Assembly (NCBI RefSeq): GCF_001877785.1
Contig: NZ_MINN01000074.1
Span: 62,001 to 126,000 of the forward strand
Origin: Rossellomorea aquimaris
Lineage (GTDB): Bacteria; Bacillota; Bacilli; Bacillales; Bacillaceae_B
DNA: 64,000 nucleotides
Direction: 5' to 3'
Below, piece after piece: positions 15,827-24,169 of this stretch (within the stretch, counting starts at the first letter, position 1; each line of letters begins with the position of its first letter). The position numbers and the translations under genes were made by a program. The notes under the pieces are model-generated. The model did not search any database. It saw only the letters and a program-made list of their open reading frames with translations, and was not told where the DNA came from.

Positions 15827-17737
15827 ATGGAAAAGTTGGACCCTTCTATGCGCTTGAAAGTGAAAAGGGATACGTTTTATCTCCCGGAACCGGACAGCGG
15901 GGTTTACTTCAGGAATAACCAGTGCTCTTTCCGGATGGAAGGCAGCGGCGTCGATCAGTGGGTGGAGAAGCTGCTTCCGATGTTCAATGGGGAGTACACG
16001 CTTGAATATTTGACGGAGGGACTGCCTGGTCCTTATAAAAACAGGGTGATGGAAATCGCAGAGGTTCTGCATAAAAATGGATTTGTCCGAGATGTGAGCA
16101 GGGACCTGCCGCACGAGCTGCCCAAGCATGTCTTGAAAAAATTCGCCTCCCAGATTGAGTTTGTTGATAGTTTGGCAGATTCGGGGGCATCAAGATTTGA
16201 AACCTACCGCCATTCAAATGTTTTGGCAGTGGGATCTGGTCCATTTTTGACATCACTTGTTTCATCGCTGATTGAATCCGGGATGGCAAAGCTCCAGGTT
16301 CTCATTACCGATGAAAATCCCACGAACAGGGGGAGGATTCTGGAACTTGTTGACCATGCCCGTGAAACAGATCCGGAGCTGGAGCTTTTCGAAGTGAGTT
16401 TCAGGGAAACCGGCTGGCGGGAGACCCTGAAGCCGTTCGACTCGATTTTATATGTGACGCAAAATGAAAACATTGAAGAATTGAAGCTGCTTCATGCCAT
16501 TTGCAGGGAGGATCGGAAGACGTTTGTACCGGCGGTCTGTCACCAGCAGAAGGGAATAGCCGGGCCGGTACTCCACCCGGATTCAGAGGCTGGATGGGAA
16601 TCGGCATGGAGCCGTTTACACTCCACTGCATTAATAAAAGAAAATCGATTATCTGCAGAGTCGGCGATCCCTTCAGCGATGCTTGCGAACATGATTGTCT
16701 TTGAGCTATATAAAGAACTGACAGGTGTGACAAAGGCAAATCAGAGGAATCGAATTTTCCTGCTGGACCGGGAAACGCTTGAAGGAAGCTGGCATTCTTT
16801 TTTACCGCATCCGATTGAGACTGGAAATGCAGGGGCAGAAGCAGTTCACAATCTGGAGCAGCGGCTGGAACAGGATTCAAAGAGAATTGACAGGGAAAAA
16901 ATGCTGTATTTCTTCAGTCTGCTGACGTCAACTGAGACCGGGATTTTCCATGTATGGGAAGAAGGCGATACGAAGCAGCTGCCGCTGGCTCAATGCCGTG
17001 TCCAGCCGGTCGATGGATTATCCGGGGGTCCGGCAGAACTGCTGGATGAGGTGACCTGCAGCGGCCTGACCCATGAAGAGGCTCGCCGGGAAGCCGGGCT
17101 GCAGGGAATAGAGGCATACGCTTCAAGGCTCGGAGTTTCGCTTGTTCCTCGTCGTCATGATGAATATGTGGTTTTCTGCTCAGGGGCGACTTTTGCGGAA
17201 TGCGTTGGACGCGGTCTTCTGAAGTGCCTGACGGATGAGATCAGAAAAAGGGAATCCCTTCAAAGGTGTGCCATTTCCCGGCTTGAATTGGATGATGTCG
17301 AGGATGAAAAATGCCGCTTTTACCTAAAGGCACTGACCACGATGCAGGGTGAGCCGGAAATAGGGATTGGTGAGGACGTGGCCGGATTTCCTGTCGTCTA
17401 TGTCCGCGGGAAAAACGGCTGGTATGGAAATACAGGATTCACGAGCACCTCAGCGCTGAGGAACTCCCTTCAGCATGCACTTTTTAATGCCCAGAACGGT
17501 ACCGATGCTTTCAACGCCAATCCAGTTACCGCTGTGGTAAAGGAAGGGAATGCAGAGAGAATGGCCATTCCGGCCGATGAAGACGGAATCCGGCATGAAA
17601 ACCTGAAAGAAGCAATCGAAACCTTGAAACGGAATCAGAGGCAGTTAACGGTTTATGAACTGAATATCGAACCCGTTTTTAAACAGGAGCTCGAAGGCGT
17701 GTTCGCTGTGCTGCTGCGAAAGGAGGAAACCCAATGA
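15827..17737 (+). CDS. Thiazole-bacteriocin maturation protein (ThiF-like, with RiPP recognition element)
   Basis: 636 residues, the size of the 'putative thiazole-containing bacteriocin maturation protein' family found in Bacillus heterocycloanthracin loci. The N-terminal ~90 residues (KVKRDTFYLPEPDSGVYFRN through KNGFVRDV) have the winged-helix PqqD/RRE pattern expected to bind the precursor leader. Residues about 120-230 form a ThiF/E1-like Rossmann domain (LAVGSGPFLTSLVSSLIESG) without an obvious zinc-binding cysteine set. The role of the C-terminal half is unclear. It is preceded by GGGGAGGAGG and overlaps the YcaO gene by 4 bp (ATGA), so the two are translationally coupled. Likely partner of the cyclodehydratase complex. 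Confidence 0.88.
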   Translation: MEKLDPSMRLKVKRDTFYLPEPDSGVYFRNNQCSFRMEGSGVDQWVEKLLPMFNGEYTLEYLTEGLPGPYKNRVMEIAEVLHKNGFVRDVSRDLPHELPKHVLKKFASQIEFVDSLADSGASRFETYRHSNVLAVGSGPFLTSLVSSLIESGMAKLQVLITDENPTNRGRILELVDHARETDPELELFEVSFRETGWRETLKPFDSILYVTQNENIEELKLLHAICREDRKTFVPAVCHQQKGIAGPVLHPDSEAGWESAWSRLHSTALIKENRLSAESAIPSAMLANMIVFELYKELTGVTKANQRNRIFLLDRETLEGSWHSFLPHPIETGNAGAEAVHNLEQRLEQDSKRIDREKMLYFFSLLTSTETGIFHVWEEGDTKQLPLAQCRVQPVDGLSGGPAELLDEVTCSGLTHEEARREAGLQGIEAYASRLGVSLVPRRHDEYVVFCSGATFAECVGRGLLKCLTDEIRKRESLQRCAISRLELDDVEDEKCRFYLKALTTMQGEPEIGIGEDVAGFPVVYVRGKNGWYGNTGFTSTSALRNSLQHALFNAQNGTDAFNANPVTAVVKEGNAERMAIPADEDGIRHENLKEAIETLKRNQRQLTVYELNIEPVFKQELEGVFAVLLRKEETQ

Positions 17738-19680
17738 GTTCTTTCGTGGTGATTGTCGGGGAAGGGAAGCTTGCAGAGCAGGTGTGTGCGCGTATTTCCG
17801 CCCGGTATCCGGTGTTCAGGCAGAACAGTTTTGAAAAAAGAATCCCTGCACGGACGGAGTTGGTGCTTGCCGTGGATGATACTTGGAACCCGGCTGTTCA
17901 TCTTCAGGCAGAAGAAGTGATGAGGGGTGAACAAGTTCCATGGCTGAGGGGCTTCGTTTCGTTTGGAGAAGGCGTCATCGGGCCATTGGTCCGGCCTGAC
18001 ACACCGGGCTGCTCACAATGTGCCGACCTGAGGCGTTTACTTGGAGGGAAGGAACGACATGAGATGCGGGAGGTACAGGGGAAACTGGCTGAAGCAGGTG
18101 CAATGACGATGGATCCGTGGGCATCTAATTCCGGTTTGGTGCACATGGCTCACATCATTGCAGCTGAAGCCTGCAGGGTCATCGAGGGTGAAAAGCCGCT
18201 TTCGGAAGAGCAGGTATGTTTAATCGACTTGAAAACATTGAACAGCTCCTGGCACTCCTTCGTTCCCGACTCGTTATGCAGGGTTTGCAGCCGGATTCCG
18301 GATGATTCCCCTGAATTGGCCCGGTTTTCCCTTCGGCCGAGCCCAAAAATCCATCGTGACAGTTTCCGCTGTACGCCGCTGGATGAGCTGAAAAAAGTCC
18401 TCGTAAAAGACTATCTGGATAATCGGACTGGTCTCTTTAACTCGAAGATGTATGACCTGGTGACGCCGTTTGCGGATGCGAGTGTGAATATGCCGATGCT
18501 GTCCGGGGATGAAGGGACGGCCGGACGTACTCAAGTGTACTCGGACAGTGAACTGACCGCCATCCTTGAAGGACTGGAGCGTCACTGCGGGCTGGAGCCG
18601 CGCGGCAAACGGACGGTCGTCCATGACAGCTACCGGAATGTGAAGGAACAGGCGCTGAATCCGCTGAAGGTCGGCGTGCACACCGATGAACAGTATGCCA
18701 TGCCGGGCTTCCCGTTTGAAAAATTCGATCCTAAGAGGGCCATTGACTGGGTGTGGGGATATTCCCTCATCGAAGAGCGGCCAATCCTTGTTCCTGAGCT
18801 TCTTAGCTATTACAGTCTGGGCTGCGGCTCATCGGGTTTTGTGTATGAGACGTCCAATGGCTGTGCCCTTGGCGGAAGCAGGGAGGAAGCGATTTTTTAC
18901 GGAATCATGGAGGTTGTCGAACGGGATTCGTTCCTATTGTCCTGGTATGCAGAGCTCAACCTGCCGAGACTTGATCCCCTTTCAGCAGGGGACGAGGAAC
19001 TGGAGTTGATGATTGAGCGGATGCGGGCTGTCGCAGGGTATGATCTCTATTTGTATAACTCCACGATGGAGCACGGAATTCCAAGTGTCTTTGCGATGGC
19101 AAAGAACAGGAAGGATACAGGATTGAATCTGATCCTTGCGGCTGGTGCCCATCTGGATCCGGTAAGAGCGGCGAAAAGCGCGATTCAGGAGATTGCCGGG
19201 ATGATGCTGAATCTTGATGAAAAATTGGAGAAGAACAGGACGAAATATGAAAAAATGCTTTACGAGGATTCCCTCGTGACACAGATGGATGACCATGGGA
19301 TGCTGTATGGATTGCCGCAGGCGGAGGAACGGCTGGGATTTTTACTGAATGACAGCCGTCCGATGCGGAGTTTCCGGGAGGAATTCAAATGGACGTCCGA
19401 ACACACCGATTTGACGGATGACCTGAAGGATATCCTCGCAGCACTCCGAATCCGGAACCTTGATGTCATTGTCATTGACCAGACCGCGCCGGAACTTTCG
19501 AAGAACGGACTGCACTGCGTGAAAGTCTTGATTCCGGGCATGCTCCCGATGACATTCGGACATCATCTTACCCGTCTGACTGGACTTGAGAGGGTCCTGA
19601 ACGTCCCGCCAGAACTGGGCTATGCCGACCGGCCGTTGACTTTTGATGAGCTAAATCTTAAACCGCATCCGTTTCCTTAG
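17734..19680 (+). CDS. YcaO cyclodehydratase (TOMM) with fused leader/partner domain
   Basis: 648 residues, a fused C-D type azoline-forming enzyme. The N-terminal domain (1-190) has paired CxxC zinc ligands at Cys93/Cys96 (PGCSQCADL) and Cys182/Cys185 (LCRVCSRI). The YcaO domain follows from about 215 to the end. ATP-binding acidic residues lie in TAILEGLERH (about 276-284) and GSREEAIFYGIMEVVERDSF (381-400). The C-terminus ends KPHPFP, the PxPxP tail that is functionally important in azoline-forming YcaO proteins. It activates backbone amides with ATP and closes Cys or Ser side chains to thiazolines and oxazolines. It starts within the stop of the previous gene; the dehydrogenase follows after 21 bp. 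Confidence 0.95.
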   Translation: MSSFVVIVGEGKLAEQVCARISARYPVFRQNSFEKRIPARTELVLAVDDTWNPAVHLQAEEVMRGEQVPWLRGFVSFGEGVIGPLVRPDTPGCSQCADLRRLLGGKERHEMREVQGKLAEAGAMTMDPWASNSGLVHMAHIIAAEACRVIEGEKPLSEEQVCLIDLKTLNSSWHSFVPDSLCRVCSRIPDDSPELARFSLRPSPKIHRDSFRCTPLDELKKVLVKDYLDNRTGLFNSKMYDLVTPFADASVNMPMLSGDEGTAGRTQVYSDSELTAILEGLERHCGLEPRGKRTVVHDSYRNVKEQALNPLKVGVHTDEQYAMPGFPFEKFDPKRAIDWVWGYSLIEERPILVPELLSYYSLGCGSSGFVYETSNGCALGGSREEAIFYGIMEVVERDSFLLSWYAELNLPRLDPLSAGDEELELMIERMRAVAGYDLYLYNSTMEHGIPSVFAMAKNRKDTGLNLILAAGAHLDPVRAAKSAIQEIAGMMLNLDEKLEKNRTKYEKMLYEDSLVTQMDDHGMLYGLPQAEERLGFLLNDSRPMRSFREEFKWTSEHTDLTDDLKDILAALRIRNLDVIVIDQTAPELSKNGLHCVKVLIPGMLPMTFGHHLTRLTGLERVLNVPPELGYADRPLTFDELNLKPHPFP

Positions 19681-19701
19681 GATACTGGGGAGGTAAGGAG
19701 G

Positions 19702-21279
19702 ATGAGTCTGGAAAAATTTCTATACAATCTGCAATATAATATCGAGCGGGCCAATCAGCCAAACTGGGAAGCGGACTGGGATGATGCGCCCCTTCCTTAT
19801 AAGCTGTACCGGGGATTGCCGGCAGTGCCATTGTCTGCGGAAGTACCGCTGTCACTCACCGGAAGCCGGACGCCGCTAGAACCTGATTTAGAAGTAATCG
19901 GTCATTTTCTCTGGTATGTCTACGGCATCACAGGGGTAAGCCAGTCTGAGTATGGGGAGGATCCCGGAGAACAGGAGTCTTCCCCCATACACTCTTACCG
20001 GCGGTTTGCGCCATCTGGAGGGGCACTGTATCCGAATGAACTGTATCTCTATTTAAAACTGGATGACCTGCCTGCTGGAATCTACCATTATGATGCCGCC
20101 CGTCACAGCCTCGGCTTACTCCGGGAAGGGAATTTTGATTCGTATTTGGAACGTGCACTCGGCAATCGCTGTGACATCTCATCATGTTTCGGCACAGCCT
20201 TTGTTTCCACCCGATTTTGGAAAAACTTCTTCAAATACAATAACTTTTCTTACCGGCTTCAGGGTCTGGACACCGGCGTCCTGATGGGACAGCTGCTGGA
20301 AACGGCCAAACGATTTGGATTTCAGTCAGGGGTGTATGTACAATTTCTCGATTCGGCGGTCAACCATTTGCTCGGCCTTGACGAGGAAGAGGAAAACGTC
20401 TATTCTGTCATCCCGCTTTCTGCTGATGCAACGAATTGGGCAGGATCTGTGAGGGGGATGGACCGGGAATTCACCGCTAAGGAAATATGCCGGGAGCTGC
20501 CTGCGATTACTTGTGAACATTATGAACGGTCTGAAAGAGTCAGGGAGTTTCCAATGCTGCTAGCGGTAAATGAAGCTTCAAAGATCGATTGTACTGCTGA
20601 TTTTCGGAGAGTGGGGAGAAGGCCGGGTGTTAGAAGCGCAGGAAAGGAAATCCATTTGCCAGAGGTAGAGTCCCTGGCGTACGATTTTGCTTCGGCATGC
20701 AGAAACCGCTATTCACCTGAAATGGATTTTGCGATGGGGAAGGTCAGGCAGGAGCAGCTGGCTGCACTTTTGAAAAATGCATCTCAATCCTTCGCTTACC
20801 GTAGTGACATTGATGAAATTTTTTACGATGCGGAACCCCGTGTTTCGATTTACGGGTGTTTTTATAACGTAGAAGGCATACCTGATGGCGTTTACGAATA
20901 TGACAGCGGCCGGCATTCATTGCTGGAAATCGGCACGGGGGATTATCGCCTTAAGCTGCAATCCGGTCTCTCAATGGATAACGTTAATCTGCTTCAAGTG
21001 CCGCTGTGCCTCCATATCATCGGCAACAAGACTTACGATAAAGACACCCTGGGATACAGGGGCTACCGAATCATGCAAATGGAAGCCGGCATGCTGGTAC
21101 AGCGCCTGCTTCTGGTTGCTTCTGCTTTTGGATTCGGCGGACATCCGCTGCTTGGGTTTGATACGACACTGACGGATCAAATTTACAAACTGGATTCCGG
21201 CGGCCGAACCACCCTGATCCAAATACCGATCGGCCCTTTTCGGGAGCGGGGGTGGATGAGGGGGAGTTTGTTGTGTTAG
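19702..21279 (+). CDS. SagB-type FMN-dependent azoline dehydrogenase, tandem nitroreductase domains
   Basis: 525 residues, about twice a single nitroreductase domain. The first domain (about 60-260) carries RRFAPSGGALYPNELYLYL and FSYRLQGLDTGVLMGQLLET. The second (about 310-515) carries LGYRGYRIMQMEAGMLVQRL and ASAFGFGGHPLLGFD, i.e. the same SagB motifs repeated. In this family the enzyme oxidises thiazolines to thiazoles with FMN. Ribosome site GGGGAGGTAAGGAGG. Last gene of the TOMM operon, followed by a terminator. The second domain keeps the typical C-terminal motif, so both copies may be structural with one active site (inference). Confidence 0.92.
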   Translation: MSLEKFLYNLQYNIERANQPNWEADWDDAPLPYKLYRGLPAVPLSAEVPLSLTGSRTPLEPDLEVIGHFLWYVYGITGVSQSEYGEDPGEQESSPIHSYRRFAPSGGALYPNELYLYLKLDDLPAGIYHYDAARHSLGLLREGNFDSYLERALGNRCDISSCFGTAFVSTRFWKNFFKYNNFSYRLQGLDTGVLMGQLLETAKRFGFQSGVYVQFLDSAVNHLLGLDEEEENVYSVIPLSADATNWAGSVRGMDREFTAKEICRELPAITCEHYERSERVREFPMLLAVNEASKIDCTADFRRVGRRPGVRSAGKEIHLPEVESLAYDFASACRNRYSPEMDFAMGKVRQEQLAALLKNASQSFAYRSDIDEIFYDAEPRVSIYGCFYNVEGIPDGVYEYDSGRHSLLEIGTGDYRLKLQSGLSMDNVNLLQVPLCLHIIGNKTYDKDTLGYRGYRIMQMEAGMLVQRLLLVASAFGFGGHPLLGFDTTLTDQIYKLDSGGRTTLIQIPIGPFRERGWMRGSLLC

Positions 21280-21352
21280 GGAGCACCGGGGGGACAGCAT
21301 AGGTTGAACTAACATTTGATATCGGTCCCCTTGGAATTGATTGAGGTTTAAG

Positions 21353-21391
21353 GCAGGTAGATCGGGGACGGTTCCTGATCTGCTTTTTTTT
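21353..21391 (+). terminator. Terminator after the TOMM operon
   Basis: AGATCGGGG pairs with TTCCTGATCT (one or two G-T pairs), extended by GC pairs, followed by nine T at 21384-21391. Confidence 0.75.
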
Positions 21392-21632
21392 ATGAAAATT
21401 CCAGCCGGTTGCCCAGCCAATTTTATAAACGTCTAAACTAAGTGGTAAATTGGTGCTTCCGAGGGCTGTATTAGGGTGGCTGGGTAATGGCAAAACCGAA
21501 TTTTGTCGGAATTGCAGGTTTGAAGCTATTTTGCATGGTGAATCCAGGTACATATGGTTCTGGTACTTCGTTAGAGGACTCTTGATAGAGTTTTAATGAG
21601 GAATGTGGCAGGTGAAAATGGGAAATAATTGG

Positions 21633-21770
21633 TTATTCTTTCGATTTTGGTAGTTAATCTTCGAATTTAAGTAGATAATCTTTTAATTTCCACCTTTAAT
21701 CTTCTAATTCACCCGATTATTCTTTCAATTCTCCGAATAGTTCAGTCATTTACCAAAATAATCCATAATA
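21633..21770 (+). repeat. 21-bp periodic array (TTAATCTTNNAATT type)
   Basis: Units beginning TTATTC/TTAATC/ATAATC/TTAATC/TTATTC/TAGTTC start at 21633, 21654, 21675, 21696, 21717 and 21738, exactly 21 bp apart, with a degenerate seventh (TAATCC) at about 21759. The consensus is roughly T-T-A-A-T-C-T-T-C-N-A-A-T-T followed by a variable 7-bp spacer. It is unrelated in sequence to the TTATCAAAA elements but has the same period. It lies in the 600-bp gap between the TOMM terminator and the GntR gene. Confidence 0.8.
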
Positions 21771-21907
21771 TCAGGCTGTGGAAGTCCAAGATGAAATTCG
21801 TAACCACCGGGACAGGGACAACGATATTAGTGAACCGGGGTACCTGTCCCCATGGATTTTATGGTACTATCTCATTAAGAAGATCAAGTGCAGTACAGGA
21901 GGCAATC

Positions 21908-22627
21908 ATGCCAAAGACGAAATACATAGAAATTTATGAAGACCTGAAACATAAGATCGAACAGAATCGTTATGAGTACCAGCAGCTTCTTCCATCGGAG
22001 AACACACTGGTCAGGGAGTATGGATGCTCGCGGAATACGGTGCGGCGTGCGATCGGGAACCTGGTGAGCGACGGGTATGTCCAGACGAAGCACGGTCAGG
22101 GCGTGCGTGTCATCTATCAGGATTTTAAGCAGAATGAGTATATGTTCGGGGAGACGGAGTCCTTCAAGGAGTTTGCCCGGCGGAATCATAAGAAGCATGA
22201 GACAAAGGTGATTGTGTTTGAGGAGCTGACGGTTGATGACGAAATTCATATGCAAACGCTGATTCCGGTCGGGGTTGAGGTGTATCATCTGAAGAGGGTC
22301 CGTTATCTTGACGGTAACCCAGTCATCATGGACCACAACTATTTCCGGAAGGATGTCGTGAAGGGACTGACCGTCGAAATCGCGGAGGATTCGATTTATG
22401 AGTATCTGGATCGTGAACTTGATCAGCGTGCGGTCACGGCGAAGAGGAAGATGGTGGTGGAACGGACGACAGAAGAGGATGAAAAGTATTTAAACCTTGA
22501 TGGATTCAACAGTGTCGTCGTGGTGACGAGCCATATCTTCAACTCGGATGGTGTCATGTTCGAACGTACCCAGTCCCGTCATACGCCCGGGAACTTTGTG
22601 TTTTTTGATCAAACGCGGAGGAAGTAG
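21908..22627 (+). CDS. GntR family regulator (HutC/TreR type)
   Basis: 239 residues from ATG 21908, preceded by ACAGGAGGC. Upstream in-frame codons (from 21791) run through a repeat and lack a ribosome site. The winged HTH occupies 1-70 (LLPSENTLVREYGCSRNTVR, then SDGYVQTKHGQGVRV). A UTRA effector domain follows (YHLKRVRYLDGNPVIMDHNY, VVVVTSHIFNSDGVMFERTQ). Effectors of this type are usually sugar phosphates. The nearest sugar locus is the PTS/glycosidase pair 3 kb downstream, whose shared promoter holds an 18-bp palindrome of the GntR kind. Repression of that locus is the likely role, as with TreR. Confidence 0.88.
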   Translation: MPKTKYIEIYEDLKHKIEQNRYEYQQLLPSENTLVREYGCSRNTVRRAIGNLVSDGYVQTKHGQGVRVIYQDFKQNEYMFGETESFKEFARRNHKKHETKVIVFEELTVDDEIHMQTLIPVGVEVYHLKRVRYLDGNPVIMDHNYFRKDVVKGLTVEIAEDSIYEYLDRELDQRAVTAKRKMVVERTTEEDEKYLNLDGFNSVVVVTSHIFNSDGVMFERTQSRHTPGNFVFFDQTRRK

Positions 22628-22780
22628 AAATACGGAGGCGGCTTGATCCCCGCGGGAGATCGGCCGGTTATGTCGAGTTGACTTCAGTAAATGGGATTCA
22701 GGCGCTGGAAATTGTCTGGAGAACTCTCTCAATGTGAGGGTGGTTCTCCTTTTACTTTTAGTAAACATACAGGGGGAAAA

Positions 22781-23581
22781 ATGAAGAAATTATTTTTAAC
22801 ATCACTCGCAATAAGTACTTTGACTCTCGGATTGTCAGCGTGTTCACCAAAGCCAGAGACACCGGAGGAAATCCTTGATGCTTCCATCAAGGCGATGAAA
22901 GAAACGAATAGTTTTCGTATAGATATGAATATTGACCAGGATCTCACATACGGACCTCCAAGCGGTGAACCCGATAAACAGACAGCAGAGATTGTGACGG
23001 ATTACGTCAAGGAGCCGGAAGGATTGCATCTCAACACACATATGAATGTGGCCGGTCCAAAAGTTGATGCAGAAATGTATTTTGCAGAAGGCGAAGTGTA
23101 TACGACTTCTTCAAGGTGGGACCATTGGTACAAAGGGAAGGAGAATGGTTATCAGCCATCCCTGGATACGGTCAGGAGGATGGTGGACCTAGATAAGAGA
23201 CTGGAATGGTTAAAAACTCATTCAGAAGAAATGGAAGTGAAGGAAGAGGATGATCAATGGGTCCTTACATTCAGCGGTGAAGGTGAAAAATTCAATCGCT
23301 TCACTGAATTCATACTGGATCTTTCCAAACCGGCACTCTATCAATCCCTATACTTAGAAGATATTAAAACGAACGACCTGAATTACAAAATTTATATTGA
23401 TCGGAAAAGCTTCCTGCCCGCCGAGTCTGAAATCAACATTGATATCGAAATGATGAATGAACTCGATGGTAATGAGATGGCCGCCATTCAAACCATTAAA
23501 GAGACTTACACGAAGATGGACGAAATTGAGGCAGTTACCATTCCTTCAGAGGTGAAGGATACGGCGAAGGATAAGTTTTAG
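22781..23581 (+). CDS. Lipoprotein, DUF6612/LolA-like
   Basis: 266 residues from ATG 22781 (GGGGG 5 nt upstream). The type II signal peptide MKKLFLTSLAISTLTLGLSA is followed by Cys21, giving an LSAC lipobox. The mature part begins SPKPETPEEILDASIKAM and has an antiparallel-strand-rich pattern with EGEVYTTSSRWDHWYKG and NYKIYIDRKSFLPAESEI. This resembles Bacillus lipoproteins of the DUF6612 group, which share a LolA-like fold. It is anchored outside the membrane; ligand unknown. The leader contains a CTGGAGAACTCTC/GAGGGTGGTTCTCC-like hairpin 30-90 bp upstream. Confidence 0.75.
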   Translation: MKKLFLTSLAISTLTLGLSACSPKPETPEEILDASIKAMKETNSFRIDMNIDQDLTYGPPSGEPDKQTAEIVTDYVKEPEGLHLNTHMNVAGPKVDAEMYFAEGEVYTTSSRWDHWYKGKENGYQPSLDTVRRMVDLDKRLEWLKTHSEEMEVKEEDDQWVLTFSGEGEKFNRFTEFILDLSKPALYQSLYLEDIKTNDLNYKIYIDRKSFLPAESEINIDIEMMNELDGNEMAAIQTIKETYTKMDEIEAVTIPSEVKDTAKDKF

Positions 23582-23670
23582 TTCAGGGAAATATCGAAGA
23601 GTTACTAATCGCTGATTCTTTTGTGAAAAAGAAACACGACTCGTCTACTCTATAAAAGGGAGAAGGATTT

Positions 23671-24063
23671 ATGGAGAAATTCTACATTGCATCCAGCTTT
23701 CGCAACATTGATGCAGTTCGTTATGTTACCAGCAAATTAGTGGGCAGCGGTTATATTCATACATACGATTGGACCACCAGTGAAAAGGTAAAAGATTCAT
23801 TAACATTGGAAGATCTAAAAACAATCGGAGAGAATGAGAAAAAGGCTGTCATGGAATCTGATTTTATTGTTGTTTTATTACCTGGCGGGAAAGGGACACA
23901 TATTGAATTGGGTATTGCCATCGGCCAGGGAAAGCGGATCTTTCTTTATTCGCCGGACAGAGATATTGATAACGTGGAAACGACGAGTACGTTTTATCAC
24001 TTACCTGAGGTGAAGAAGTGTTACGGGACACTTGATGATTTATTGAAAGAGATTTCAGGGTGA
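23671..24063 (+). CDS. Nucleoside 2-deoxyribosyltransferase-like protein
   Basis: 130 residues. MEKFYIASSFRNIDAVRYV matches the N-terminal strand-loop of nucleoside 2-deoxyribosyltransferase/DUF4406-type folds. LLPGGKGTHIELGIAIGQGK holds the conserved Glu (in HIELG) that acts as nucleophile in the family. The protein could exchange or hydrolyse nucleoside glycosidic bonds; members also include nucleotide hydrolases (DNPH1-like). Preceded by AAGGGAGAAGG. Followed by a 16-bp bidirectional terminator shared with the convergent glycosidase. Confidence 0.78.
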   Translation: MEKFYIASSFRNIDAVRYVTSKLVGSGYIHTYDWTTSEKVKDSLTLEDLKTIGENEKKAVMESDFIVVLLPGGKGTHIELGIAIGQGKRIFLYSPDRDIDNVETTSTFYHLPEVKKCYGTLDDLLKEISG

Positions 24064-24105
24064 ATGGATTTCTCCTGAGGCTTTCTGAAGAAACAAAATA
24101 GTTAA

Positions 24106-24144
24106 GTAGAAAAACCCAGGACAAAAAATCCTGGGTTTTTCTAC
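24106..24144. terminator. Bidirectional terminator
   Basis: Perfect 16-bp stem (24106-24121 with 24129-24144), core AAACCCAGGA / TCCTGGGTTT, flanked by A-run and T-run, between convergent genes. Confidence 0.92.
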
Positions 24145-24169
24145 TGTCTAAAAGTCTCTTGAACTACGC

